Source of the DNA: Microbacterium sp. XT11
Lineage (GTDB): Bacteria > Actinomycetota > Actinomycetes > Actinomycetales > Microbacteriaceae
Reading direction: 5' to 3'
Length of the DNA: 64,000 nt
NCBI RefSeq assembly: GCF_001513675.1
Contig: NZ_CP013859.1
Coordinates: 2,357,081-2,421,080, forward strand
Under the pieces are notes generated by a model. It made no database searches, was not told where the DNA came from, and saw only the letters and a list, made by a program, of their open reading frames with translations. Shown here in pieces: positions 7,429-15,379 of the stretch. Position 1 is the stretch's first letter. Each line of letters opens with the position of its first letter. The position numbers and the translations under genes are program-made.

Positions 7429-7818
7429 ATGACCATGGCGCCCAACACCCCGCCTCCCGGCTGGTACCCGAACCAGCAAGGACACATGCAGTGGTGGGAC
7501 GGGCACCAATGGGGCCAGCTCGCGCACGCACCGTCAGCCGTCGCACCTGCGCCGTACTACCAGCCCGCGCGACCCATGAAGGACACAGGCATCGCCTACC
7601 TCCTCGCGATCCTGCTCGGCGGCTTCGCAGCCCACCGGTTCTACCTCGGCCAGATCGGCTCCGCAGTAGCGTTCCTGGTCCTGTGGTGGGGAGGCTGGGC
7701 GCTGACCTTCATCTTCATCGGCTTCGTCATGGTCGCGATCGCCGCGGTCTGGTGGATCGTCGACCTCTTCATCATCCCCAGCATGGTCCGAACTGCGAAC
7801 GGCATGCGGTCCCAGTGA
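7429..7818 (+). CDS. DUF2510 and TM2 domain membrane protein
   Basis: 129 residues from the ATG at 7429. The N-terminus has the DUF2510 motif (PPGWYPNQQGHMQWWDGHQW, about 9-28), common in actinobacterial membrane proteins. After a Pro/Ala linker comes a TM2 domain: KDTGIAYLLAILLGGFAAHRFYLGQIG (helix, turn, helix) and a further hydrophobic segment. TM2 proteins are small two-helix membrane proteins of unclear role. It has its own promoter and lies between early and packaging genes, so it is most likely an accessory gene and not a virion component. Confidence 0.8.
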   Translation: MTMAPNTPPPGWYPNQQGHMQWWDGHQWGQLAHAPSAVAPAPYYQPARPMKDTGIAYLLAILLGGFAAHRFYLGQIGSAVAFLVLWWGGWALTFIFIGFVMVAIAAVWWIVDLFIIPSMVRTANGMRSQ

Positions 7819-7835
7819 GTAGGCGGGAGGTCAGC

Positions 7836-8129
7836 ATGGGAGACCTCCACCACGGCCGCGGATACAAGGCGTACCGCCGCAAGCGCGCCGCACTGAAACG
7901 CCGCGTCGAACGAGAGAACCTGCCGTGCGGATACGGCGGGAACTACGGATGCGGTGAGCCCTTCGACCTATCGATCCCGTACCCCGACCCGATGTCGTTC
8001 AGCGCCGACCACCCCGAAGCGCTCGGCAACGGTGGACACATGGTCAAGCAGGACCTGGTCCCGATGCACCTCGGCTGCAATAGCCGGAAGGGTGACGCGG
8101 CAGAGGTAGAGATCTGGGAGGCCAGCTAG
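7836..8129 (+). CDS. HNH endonuclease
   Basis: 97 residues, ATG at 7836 after GGGAGG. Cysteines at 31 and 39 and HxxC at 78-81 would hold structural zinc; the DH pair at 58-59, N65 and N82 fit the HNH catalytic fold. Phages that package with a HK97-type large terminase often carry an HNH nuclease beside the terminase genes, where it is needed for DNA cleavage at packaging. The position just upstream of the terminase genes here fits that role. Confidence 0.85.
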   Translation: MGDLHHGRGYKAYRRKRAALKRRVERENLPCGYGGNYGCGEPFDLSIPYPDPMSFSADHPEALGNGGHMVKQDLVPMHLGCNSRKGDAAEVEIWEAS

Positions 8130-8133
8130 CCGA

Positions 8134-8358
8134 CTACGCGTCAGCGTCAGCGAGGTCGACGATCGACCACCATCCGAGCTGAGAAGGATTGACCCAGACT
8201 GTCTGCGGCTCCAGCCTGTCTGCTGGGACGCAGGCGACCGGAACAACAACGCCGGTCTGAGTCGCATCTCGCAACTGCGCAGACAATCGGTCGACATCAA
8301 CTCCGGGCGCCAAGCGCCAGCTACTCCCGGTGGTACCCAACATGAGGTGCTTTGCCAT
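8134..8358 (-). CDS. Small hypothetical protein on the opposite strand (accessory gene)
   Basis: 74 residues from the ATG at 8358. It has a mixed alpha/beta pattern (MLGTTGSSWRLAPGVDVDRLSAQL) and no membrane segment or recognised family. A TACGAT hexamer (8370-8365, minus strand) lies six bases before the ATG, so the transcript would be leaderless. The six bases before its ATG (GACCGC) are identical to those before the minus-strand gene at 7406. Longer upstream reading in the same frame has no support. Confidence 0.55.
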   Translation of the reverse strand: MAKHLMLGTTGSSWRLAPGVDVDRLSAQLRDATQTGVVVPVACVPADRLEPQTVWVNPSQLGWWSIVDLADADA

Positions 8359-8364
8359 GCGGTC

Positions 8365-8370
8365 ATCGTA
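8365..8370 (-). promoter_or_regulatory. -10 element for the 74-residue gene
   Basis: TACGAT on the minus strand, six bases before the ATG at 8358, matching the TAnnnT pattern seen before many start codons in this window. No clear -35 box. Confidence 0.45.
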
Positions 8371-8465
8371 TGCCCCAGGACCCCAGGGGTACACCCCAAG
8401 GACCCAGACAAGGGCCACCTCCCGCTCGGCCTGCCCTCGTCTCTCTCCGGGTCGATTGGCGTGTT

Positions 8466-8500
8466 GTTCGCATTCGTATTGGTGTTCGCATCGCATTGGA
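8466..8500 (+). repeat. Imperfect tandem repeat upstream of the terminase genes
   Basis: Two tandem units, each starting GTTCGCAT and continuing into a similar TCGTATTGG or CGCATTGG (18 and 17 bases), lie directly before the ribosome binding site of the small terminase gene. It could be a regulatory or packaging (cos/pac-related) element; it is not part of a gene on either strand. Confidence 0.5.
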
Positions 8501-8507
8501 GGCTGGT

Positions 8508-8957
8508 ATGGCTCGTCCTCCCGCTCCGTGCGGCACGTTGTCGGCGTACAAGAGACATAGGCGGAAGGGTGAGGCTGTCGACGCCGCGTGTATGGCGGCG
8601 ATGAAGGCCGATTCGGCTGCTCGTCGTGCGAGCGCGGACGATGATGCGCAGTCGGCGCCGATTGTGGCGTTGCCGGGTGGGTCTGTGGCGATGCCGGCGG
8701 CTCCGCAGGGTGACGTGGATGCGCGTGCGGAGCTGCTGGCGAACATGGCGCTCGTGAAGCGGGCGATGGAGGCGATCGCGGAGGCTGATCCGCTGAAGAT
8801 CGTGCAGTTGTCGAAGCGGCATTCGGAGCTCGTCGACGAGTTGGTGAAGGTCAGTGGGACCGCCCCGGCGGGTCCTGCAGCGGAGGAGGCTGATCCGTTT
8901 GCCTTCCTTGGAGACGCTTCTCGGCGACCAGCGCCCGCGCCTCGAAAATCGTCCTGA
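8508..8957 (+). CDS. terS: Terminase small subunit-like protein
   Basis: 149 residues from the ATG at 8508 (GGAGG eight bases upstream). The N-terminus CGTLSAYKRHRRKGEAVDAAC matches a basic, Cys-containing motif common in actinophage proteins just upstream of the large terminase. The middle is a helical region (ELLANMALVKRAMEAIAEADPLKIVQLSKRHSELVDELVKV) of the kind that makes small-terminase oligomers. It would recognise phage DNA and recruit the large subunit. It overlaps the large-subunit gene by 59 bases. Confidence 0.65.
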   Translation: MARPPAPCGTLSAYKRHRRKGEAVDAACMAAMKADSAARRASADDDAQSAPIVALPGGSVAMPAAPQGDVDARAELLANMALVKRAMEAIAEADPLKIVQLSKRHSELVDELVKVSGTAPAGPAAEEADPFAFLGDASRRPAPAPRKSS

Positions 8958-10404
8958 CGCGGTCGGGTCCTGGGGCGAGCTCGCTGTGGACTTCGCCACG
9001 GCGGCGGGGATGAAGCTCGAGGACTGGCAGGAGTACGTCGTCTGGGCGTGGCACGACATCGACTCGGATGGTCGGTGGGCGGCGTCGGAGTGCGGGCTGT
9101 TGGTGTCTCGGCAGAACGGCAAGAGCGAGGCGCTGGTCGCGTTCGACCTGGCCAGGCTGTTCCTGTTCCCGACTCCTGACCGGCGCCGGCGGACCGTGCT
9201 GCACACGGCGCACGAGTTGAAGACGGCGACGGAGACGTTCGAGAAGGTCGCTGCGATCGTCGCGGCGAACGAGCGGCTGATGGACATGGTCGATCACGTC
9301 TATACGGCGAACGGCAAGGAAGCGATCGTCCTGAAGAAGCGGCCGGGCCAGTTGCTCGGGGACCGTCTGCGGTTCGTGGCGCGCTCGAAGGGCTCAGGTC
9401 GTGGATTCGCCGCGAACGACATCGTCTACGACGAGGCGCAGGAACTCTCGCCGGCCGCGCGCAAGGCGCTGACTTACACGCAGTCGACGATCCCGAACCG
9501 GCAGGAGATCTTTGCAGGCACGGTGCCTGGCGAGGAGAACGACGGTGAGGTGTTCGAGGGCGTCCGTGATCGCGGCCGCGCAGGTGCTCGCCGCACGGCG
9601 TGGCAGGAGTGGTCTCCCGAGGGTGCGGAGGATCCGAAGGCCGCTGAGCGCATCGACGTGACGGACCCGCGTACCTGGCAGCAGGGCGTCCCGGCGATGG
9701 GGACATGGATCGAACCTGAGACCGTGCAGGAGCAGGTCGACCGGGCGTTGGACCGTGACGAGTTGCTGCGGGAGCGGTTCGCGGTCTGGCCGAACCGCCC
9801 TGAGGTCGTGGCCGAGTCCTTGTCGGATCTCGACCTGCAGGCGTGGATCGATCACGCTGGGCCGTTCCCGGTGGCGGGAGATGCTCCGGGCGCGGTGATC
9901 GCGCTCGCGGTGTCACGTGGCGGTGGGTCCGCAACGGTCGCTGCTGCCCGCCGAGTCGATGCCGATCGGATCGCCGTCGAACACAAGAAGACCGGCGCAG
10001 GGACGCTGTGGGTCGCGGGGTATGTGAAGGCGCTGAAAGCGGAGCTCGGCAACGCGCTGGTCGTGCTGGATCCGAAGAACGCTGTCGCGGTGATCAACGC
10101 GCTGCAGGGCGCCGGAGTGAAGTACCTCGCGATGAACCTCGACGAGATCGCCGCCGCACACGCCCTGTTCATTGAGCACACGAACAGCGGTGGCGTCGTT
10201 CACCGTGACCAGCCGGAGGTCACCGCGTCGCTGCAGTTCGCCGGCACCCGGACGCTGACGCGGGGCGGCGGGCAGACGTGGGAGCCATCCGATGCGAAGA
10301 AGCCGATCACGCAGGCGCAGGCCGTGACGTGGGCCCTGTGGGGCGTTCTGAAGTCCGAGGCGACGCCGAAGCGTGAACGCCCGATCGTGAAGGGGTACGC
10401 ATGA
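8899..10404 (+). CDS. terL: Terminase large subunit
   Basis: 501 residues from a TTG at 8899, chosen because a strong GGAGGAGG sits nine bases upstream; a GTG at 8854 in the same frame lacks one. The ATPase domain has Walker A (SRQNGKS, about 70-76) and Walker B (IVYDEAQEL, about 175-183). The C-terminal half is the RNase-H-like nuclease domain that cuts concatemers. At its first motif, where a catalytic Asp normally stands, the sequence reads IALAVSRGG (about 334-342) with Ala; the second motif VVLDPKN (about 388) keeps its Asp. The ATPase pumps DNA into the prohead through the portal encoded next. Confidence 0.93.
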   Translation: MPSLETLLGDQRPRLENRPDAVGSWGELAVDFATAAGMKLEDWQEYVVWAWHDIDSDGRWAASECGLLVSRQNGKSEALVAFDLARLFLFPTPDRRRRTVLHTAHELKTATETFEKVAAIVAANERLMDMVDHVYTANGKEAIVLKKRPGQLLGDRLRFVARSKGSGRGFAANDIVYDEAQELSPAARKALTYTQSTIPNRQEIFAGTVPGEENDGEVFEGVRDRGRAGARRTAWQEWSPEGAEDPKAAERIDVTDPRTWQQGVPAMGTWIEPETVQEQVDRALDRDELLRERFAVWPNRPEVVAESLSDLDLQAWIDHAGPFPVAGDAPGAVIALAVSRGGGSATVAAARRVDADRIAVEHKKTGAGTLWVAGYVKALKAELGNALVVLDPKNAVAVINALQGAGVKYLAMNLDEIAAAHALFIEHTNSGGVVHRDQPEVTASLQFAGTRTLTRGGGQTWEPSDAKKPITQAQAVTWALWGVLKSEATPKRERPIVKGYA

Positions 10405-11861
10405 GCCTCGACAACGCTGCGCTGGGTGCGCTCGGCGCCGACCTGCAGAAGGATGCGCGGGCCGCGTGGGCGCCGCTGCAGACGCTGCAGAAGCACATCG
10501 ACGGGCAGCTGCTGAAGACGTGGATGCCGGACAACGCGGACGCGGAGTACCGGGACCTGTTGCGGAAGTCGGCGTCACCGTGGCTGGGGTTCGCGCGTGA
10601 CGCGATCGCGCAGGGTTGCATCGTCTCCGGGTACACGAACACGGACATCTGGGAGCGGGCCTGGCGCGCGAACGGGATGGACGGGCGCCAGGACGTCGTG
10701 ACTCGGGATGCTGTCGGCTTCGGCCGTGGGTTCGTCGCGGTCCTTCCCGGCGCGGATGCCGGCAGCGTGGTCATGCGGCCGATGGGTGCGCTCGACACCT
10801 ACGCGGTCTACGACGATCCGTGGGACGAGTATCCCCGGTACGTGCTGCACCGCCGGAAGCCGCGCAACACAGCGAAGCCGTTCTGGGACGGCGAGTGGAT
10901 GCTCATTGACGATGAGTTGATCTACCGCTTCTCTGGGACGCCGGCGACCCCGGTCGATGTGAGGACCGAGGAGCACGGCATGGCCGCGGCTCCGGTGGTC
11001 GGGGTGTCGAACACTCTCGATGCCGCGCCGCGTTCCTCGATTGCGGACAAGGTGTCTGTGTACAAGCGGATCGTTGACGCGACGTTCACGCTGCAGATGT
11101 TGCAGCGGTATGGAGCTTTCCCGCAGAAGTGGATGGCCGGCGGCGACGTTGACCCGGAAGTCCGCGCGTCCGTGGACTCGCTGCTGCATGCCGGCGGTGA
11201 GGCGGGGGAGACTGCCCGTTTCGGTGCATTCCCCGCCGCCGACTTGGACAAGGCAGTGACGGCGCTCGATGCGCACATCAAGCACTTCTCCGCTGTCGTG
11301 CAGGTCCCGCCGCACTACCTGCTCGGCGCCGTGGTGAACATGAGCGCGGAAGGCATCGCGGCGGCGGAGGCCGGGTACCACCGGAACCTGTCCGCGCGGA
11401 AGAAGTCCATCGGCGAGGGGTACGAGCTCGCGATGCGGACGGCGGCGGCGATGCTCGGCGACGAGGCAGCGGCGAAGTCCACGAGCGATCAGGTCGAGTG
11501 GGAGAACGTCTCCTCCTGGTCGCTGTCCCAGGTGTCCGACTTCGTGCAGAAGTTCGACAGCATCACGGGCCCGCTCGAACCACTGTTCCGGATGGTCCCG
11601 GGATGGACGAAGCAGGACGCGGCAATCGCTGCAGCGGCAGCGCAGACGCAGCACGCGCGGGATGCCGAGATCGGTCGCCTCGTGCAGCAGCTGTACCTCG
11701 GAACGCCGGGGAAGGCGGTCATCTCGGAGCAGGAGGCGCGCCAACTGCTGGCCGCCGCTGGAGCACCGATCGATCCGAACGCACAGATCACACCCGCTTC
11801 GGGCGGGGATGCAGGGACGGCACCTGTCGAATCCGCCGGTCAACCCACCACCACTCCGTAG
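10401..11861 (+). CDS. Portal protein (SPP1 gp6-like)
   Basis: 486 residues, start overlapping the terminase stop. The order terminase-portal-scaffold-capsid and the sequence (KSASPWLGFARDAIAQGC near residue 55, then a beta-rich wing and a long helical C-terminal region including VPPHYLLGAVVNMSAEGIAAAE) fit the SPP1-type portal family common in actinophages. Twelve copies form the ring at one capsid vertex through which DNA passes. The Pro/Thr-rich tail (TPASGGDAGTAPVES) is typical for such portals. Confidence 0.9.
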   Translation: MSLDNAALGALGADLQKDARAAWAPLQTLQKHIDGQLLKTWMPDNADAEYRDLLRKSASPWLGFARDAIAQGCIVSGYTNTDIWERAWRANGMDGRQDVVTRDAVGFGRGFVAVLPGADAGSVVMRPMGALDTYAVYDDPWDEYPRYVLHRRKPRNTAKPFWDGEWMLIDDELIYRFSGTPATPVDVRTEEHGMAAAPVVGVSNTLDAAPRSSIADKVSVYKRIVDATFTLQMLQRYGAFPQKWMAGGDVDPEVRASVDSLLHAGGEAGETARFGAFPAADLDKAVTALDAHIKHFSAVVQVPPHYLLGAVVNMSAEGIAAAEAGYHRNLSARKKSIGEGYELAMRTAAAMLGDEAAAKSTSDQVEWENVSSWSLSQVSDFVQKFDSITGPLEPLFRMVPGWTKQDAAIAAAAAQTQHARDAEIGRLVQQLYLGTPGKAVISEQEARQLLAAAGAPIDPNAQITPASGGDAGTAPVESAGQPTTTP

Positions 11862-11869
11862 GAGGATCC

Positions 11870-12514
11870 ATGTTCACCGATCAGCAGAGCCTGCAGACCC
11901 GCTTCCCGTTCCTTCGCTTCAACGGCGAGGGTGCCGAGGGTGGCGGGGGAGGTGAGGCCACCCCGCAGGGCGGCCAGGACGGCAACGAGCCGCCCGCGTA
12001 CACGCCTCCCGCGACGCAGGAAGAGTTCAACCGCATCGTCGAGTCGCGCCTCGCACGTGAGCGTCAGAAGTACGCCGACTACGAGGAGCTGAAGAAGAAG
12101 GCTGAGGAGCACGACCAGTACCTCGAGTCGCAGAAGACCGAGCACGAGAAGGCCCTCGAGGCGGCTCGCGCGGAGGCTGCGGGCGAGACCCGGTCGAAGT
12201 TCCTTGGTCGGATCGTGTCGACGGAGGTGAAGCTCGCTGCGACGTCGGCCGGGTTCACCGATCCCGGCGACGTTCTCGCGTTCCTCAACTCCGAGGAGCT
12301 CGTGAAGGACGACGAGCCGGATGTCGACGCGATCAAGAAGGCGATCGACAAGCTCGCGGCGGACAAGCCGTACCTGCTGAAGGCCGGGAAGCCGACGCCG
12401 CGCACGCGGCCGAAGCCCGGCACGGGTGAGCAGTCCGACACGGCCGCAACGGCCGGCAAGGGGAAGGCGGCCGCGGCGCTCCGTGCACTCGGCGCGACCC
12501 GCAAGGCGTCCTAA
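11870..12514 (+). CDS. Capsid scaffolding protein
   Basis: 214 residues from the ATG at 11870 (AGGAGG seven bases upstream). After a Gly-rich N-terminus comes a long charged helix (EEFNRIVESRLARERQKYADYEELKKKAEEHDQYLE, about 50-90), then a short globular segment (FTDPGDVLAFLN) and a basic, Ala-rich tail. This composition, and the place between portal and capsid genes, is that of DUF4355/GP20-type scaffolds, which guide shell assembly and then leave. No protease domain is visible. Confidence 0.85.
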   Translation: MFTDQQSLQTRFPFLRFNGEGAEGGGGGEATPQGGQDGNEPPAYTPPATQEEFNRIVESRLARERQKYADYEELKKKAEEHDQYLESQKTEHEKALEAARAEAAGETRSKFLGRIVSTEVKLAATSAGFTDPGDVLAFLNSEELVKDDEPDVDAIKKAIDKLAADKPYLLKAGKPTPRTRPKPGTGEQSDTAATAGKGKAAAALRALGATRKAS

Positions 12515-12539
12515 CCCCGCATCCCCATCTCAACCATTC

Positions 12540-12560
12540 AGCCGTCCCTCTGGGGCGGCT
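12540..12560 (+). terminator. Hairpin before the major capsid gene (attenuator or partial terminator)
   Basis: AGCCGTCCC pairs with GGGGCGGCT (one T-G pair) around TCT, followed by TTCGTCTT and then the capsid ribosome binding site GAAGGAG. It could stop or process transcripts between scaffold and capsid, or stabilise the capsid mRNA 5' end. Confidence 0.65.
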
Positions 12561-12582
12561 TTCGTCTTGAAGGAGACACATC

Positions 12583-13524
12583 ATGGCGGACATCACCCGC
12601 AACGACGTCGCCACGCTGATCCAGGAGGAGTACTCGAACGTCTTCCTGGACGCGGCTGGCGACAGCGAAGGCTCGGCAGCGATCCGAGCCTTCGGCACCG
12701 TGCCGCTGGGCACGAAGATCACGAACGCACCCGTGCTCACGACCCTTCCCGAGGCTCAGTGGGTCTCGGAGTCGGCCACCGACGCCGCCGGCGTCAAGCC
12801 GACGTCGAAGGCCGTCTGGGGCAACAAGAAGTTCGTGGTCGAGGAGCTCGCGGTCATCATCCCGATCCACGAGGACGTCCTGGAGGACATGACCGAGGAC
12901 GGGCTGACGAACCTGTCCGTGCTCGGTGGTCACGCGATCGGCAAGAAGCTCGACGAAGCGATCCTGTTCGGCGTCGATAAGCCGACGACCTGGACCGACC
13001 CGGACCTGCTCGCCTCGGCGACCGCGGACGGCAACGTGTTCCAGGTCTCGACCACGCCGGGCGAGGACGACCTCGCGGGGTCGATCTTCCAGGCTGCCGG
13101 CGCGGTCGCGGACTCCGGCGCGAACCCGACCTCGATCCTCTCGGCTCCCCGCCTCCGCTTCCGTCTCGCGAACCTCCGCGCGTCGGACGGCACCGCGATC
13201 CTGTCGCGGACGCTCGGCGCCGACGGGTCGTTCAGCGACGACATCGCAGGCCTGTCCGCTGAGTTCGTCGACAACGGTGCGTGGGACAACGCGCTCGCCA
13301 CGGCGATCGTCGCGGACCGCGCCCGCGTGAAGATCGGCCAGCGGTCCGACATCCAGGTGAAGTTCCTCGACCAGGCCACGGTCGGCGGCATCAACCTGGC
13401 GGAGCGTGACATGGTCGCGCTGCGCTTCAAGGCCCGGTACGCGTACGCGCTGGGCAACACCATCACGGGCACCGGCAAGGCCGAGCCCGCCGCCGCAGTC
13501 ACCCCGGCCGCGGTCACGCCGTAA
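12583..13524 (+). CDS. Major capsid protein, HK97 fold
   Basis: 313 residues, AGGAGACACATC before the ATG. It has the HK97-fold signature order: N-terminal arm, an E-loop region (TLPEAQWVSESATDAAGVKPTSKAVW), the spine-helix lead-in (EELAVIIPIHEDVLEDM, about 85-100) and a C-terminal stretch (RDMVALRFKARYAYAL). Hundreds of copies form the icosahedral shell. Its short N-terminus, without a delta domain, fits a phage that uses a separate scaffold. It is set apart by a hairpin upstream, which suits its very high expression. Confidence 0.92.
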   Translation: MADITRNDVATLIQEEYSNVFLDAAGDSEGSAAIRAFGTVPLGTKITNAPVLTTLPEAQWVSESATDAAGVKPTSKAVWGNKKFVVEELAVIIPIHEDVLEDMTEDGLTNLSVLGGHAIGKKLDEAILFGVDKPTTWTDPDLLASATADGNVFQVSTTPGEDDLAGSIFQAAGAVADSGANPTSILSAPRLRFRLANLRASDGTAILSRTLGADGSFSDDIAGLSAEFVDNGAWDNALATAIVADRARVKIGQRSDIQVKFLDQATVGGINLAERDMVALRFKARYAYALGNTITGTGKAEPAAAVTPAAVTP

Positions 13525-13542
13525 GCGAAGGAGGCGACGAGC

Positions 13543-13878
13543 ATGAGCATCACGCTGAAGCACCCCGGCAAGGGCCGTCAGGTCACCGTGCCGGACAACG
13601 TCGCCGACTCCTACATCTCGCAGGGGTGGGTGGTCCCCGGATCGCCCGCCCCTGCTGAGCAGGAGACGGTGGACATCTCGAAGCTGAAGGTCGACGAGCT
13701 CAAGGCGTACGCCGAGGAGCACGGCATCGACCTCGGCGACGCGAAGAAGAAGGCCGACATTCTGACGGTCATCGAGACCGCCACCAGCTCGGAGGAGGAC
13801 GCGAATGCTGACGCTGACGATGCAGAAGCTGCAGCCGTTCCTGCCGACGCTGACGGCGGCGCAGACGACCAGGGCTGA
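13543..13878 (+). CDS. Small head-associated protein with Rho-N/SAP-like motif
   Basis: 111 residues. The middle (VDISKLKVDELKAYAEEHGIDLGDAKKKADIL, about 42-73) has the SAP/Rho N-terminal helix-extended loop-helix pattern, and the last 35 residues are very acidic and Ala/Asp-rich. Genes like this often sit between the major capsid and the connector in actinophages. The 3' end overlaps the next gene by 74 bases in another frame. A decoration or nucleic-acid contact role is possible but not shown. Confidence 0.6.
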   Translation: MSITLKHPGKGRQVTVPDNVADSYISQGWVVPGSPAPAEQETVDISKLKVDELKAYAEEHGIDLGDAKKKADILTVIETATSSEEDANADADDAEAAAVPADADGGADDQG

Positions 13879-14221
13879 GGCGTGGCTTCCGGTCCTCGCA
13901 CTGCGTCTCAACGCGCGGTACGGGGACCGGATCACCGTGGAGAACGAGTCGGCTTTCGTGTCGGCTGCTGCGGATGCGATCATGACCCGTCTGTCGCGTC
14001 CGGGAGGGCAGATCGATTCGCAGACCGTCGGGCCTGCGAACGTCCGCTACAACGCGCGTGCGGCGCTGCTGAAGTGGTTCTACCCGGAACAGCTCGACGA
14101 CCTCGACGCGATCGTGGGAGTCGGGAACGTCCGCTCCGTGCGCACGCCAGCACCGGACGGCATCCGGTTCGGGAACCGAATGCGACGCGCTGACATGTTC
14201 CCACCGGAGGAGGACTTCTGA
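13805..14221 (+). CDS. Head-tail connector (Gp19/Gp15/Gp42-like)
   Basis: 138 residues. The ATG at 13805 is preceded by GGAGGAGG inside the previous gene. The helical pattern (LTAAQTTRAEAWLPVLALRLNARYG ... FVSAAADAIMTRLSRP) and the end RRADMFPPEEDF match the connector family found right after the capsid gene in many siphoviruses. It would bind the portal's outer face as an adaptor ring. Confidence 0.75.
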   Translation: MLTLTMQKLQPFLPTLTAAQTTRAEAWLPVLALRLNARYGDRITVENESAFVSAAADAIMTRLSRPGGQIDSQTVGPANVRYNARAALLKWFYPEQLDDLDAIVGVGNVRSVRTPAPDGIRFGNRMRRADMFPPEEDF

Positions 14222-14613
14222 TGGAGTTCCCGTTCGGTGAGCAGGTGGTGCGTGAACGCCGGCAGCCGGTCATCGACCCCTACGACCCCGGTGCGCAGGT
14301 GCCGGGGTCGTGGGGCGACCCGCTCGACTATCTCGTGCTCGAGCAGGCGTTCGTCGCGTCGTCCTCGTCCACAGCGCCGGTGGATGCGACACGGCATCAG
14401 ATCCTCACGGACAAGTCGCTGTACCTGACCGACCCGGATGCGGATGTTCGGCCAGGCGACCGGATCCGCCGCGGTGGCGTGCTGGACGAGCAGACGGGTG
14501 TGTGGTCTGGCGGCGAGGTGCTGTACGTGAACGTGCGCCCGGCGGCCGACACGAACCCGTTCACGGGATGGCAGCCGGTCGTGGAGATCCCGCTCGACAT
14601 GTCGGAGGGATGA
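14221..14613 (+). CDS. Head-tail stopper or neck protein
   Basis: 130 residues, start overlapping the preceding stop. It is beta-rich (HQILTDKSLYLTDPDADVRPGDRIRRGGV ... GEVLYVNVRP), as expected for stopper proteins that close the neck after packaging. The assignment rests mainly on its place between connector and the HK97 gp10-like gene. Confidence 0.65.
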   Translation: MEFPFGEQVVRERRQPVIDPYDPGAQVPGSWGDPLDYLVLEQAFVASSSSTAPVDATRHQILTDKSLYLTDPDADVRPGDRIRRGGVLDEQTGVWSGGEVLYVNVRPAADTNPFTGWQPVVEIPLDMSEG

Positions 14614-14617
14614 GGTC

Positions 14618-14887
14618 ATGGCGATCAGCAACTGGGATCTGGACGCTCTCACACGTGATCCGGGCATCGTCTCGGTTGTGCAGCAGGCGACCGACCGGAT
14701 CGCGGAGATCGCGCGCGCCGACGCACCGACGGACACGAACGCCTACAAGGCGGGCATCCGTACCCGCATCAAGTACCAGGACCGGGCGGTCGGCGTTGTG
14801 GAGGCCACGGACCCGAAGTCGCTGATCATCGAGGCGAAGACGGGGAACCTGGCGCGCGCGGTGAAGAAGGCGGCGAGGAAGCGATGA
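14618..14887 (+). CDS. HK97 gp10-like neck/tail-completion protein
   Basis: 89 residues. The pattern IAEIARADAPTDTNAYKAGI followed by a beta strand and KTGNLARAVKKAARKR is the HK97 gp10 signature in shortened form (the family is usually 100-140 residues). Position between stopper and tail terminator agrees. The last codons overlap the next gene's ATG. Confidence 0.7.
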   Translation: MAISNWDLDALTRDPGIVSVVQQATDRIAEIARADAPTDTNAYKAGIRTRIKYQDRAVGVVEATDPKSLIIEAKTGNLARAVKKAARKR

Positions 14888-15309
14888 CCGCGATCATCCA
14901 CGCCGACCTCGAGCTGTTCTTCACCGGGTGGTTGCGTGCGCAGCTTGCGGCGCGACCGGAGCCGGTGTGCGCCGGGGTGAAGGTCGACAACAAGGAGCCG
15001 CAGCCGGGCGCTACCTGGCCGTCGAAGCTCGTCGTGATCCGGTACGACGGGTCCAGCCTGGGCGAGATCGTCACCGACTCGGCCGCGCTCGGCGTGACCA
15101 TCTACGCGGGCACGAAGGCGCTCCCGAAGGACGCGAATGACCTCGCGCGCATCGTGCGTGCCCTGATCGGTGACAGCGCCCGTGTGGAGCCGGGGAACCC
15201 GGTCGCCGCGGTCACCGCTTCGAACGGACCGATCCCCGTCCCTGACGAGGGCGAGAAGGCGGTCCGCTATCTGACGTTCGAGCTGACCGTCGTTGGCTCG
15301 GCTCTCTGA
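14884..15309 (+). CDS. Tail terminator protein
   Basis: 141 residues, alpha/beta with a helical N-terminus (DLELFFTGWLRAQL) and paired strands (KLVVIRYDGS, SAALGVTIYAGTK) ending in YLTFELTVVGSAL. This layout and the location just before the major tail gene fit the lambda gpU/HK97 gp10-11 type tail terminator, which caps the tail tube and joins it to the neck. Confidence 0.7.
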   Translation: MTAIIHADLELFFTGWLRAQLAARPEPVCAGVKVDNKEPQPGATWPSKLVVIRYDGSSLGEIVTDSAALGVTIYAGTKALPKDANDLARIVRALIGDSARVEPGNPVAAVTASNGPIPVPDEGEKAVRYLTFELTVVGSAL

Positions 15310-15327
15310 CCACCCACACCATCATCT

Positions 15328-15358
15328 GAAGACCCCTGTGCGGCAGCCGGGGGTCTTC
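15328..15358 (+). terminator. Hairpin before the major tail gene
   Basis: GAAGACCCC pairs perfectly with GGGGTCTTC around a 13-base loop; CTCATT follows and then the ribosome binding site AGGAGG of the major tail gene. With the hairpin at 15958-15997 it brackets that gene. Confidence 0.65.
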
Positions 15359-15379
15359 CTCATTCCAGGAGGAAGAACT

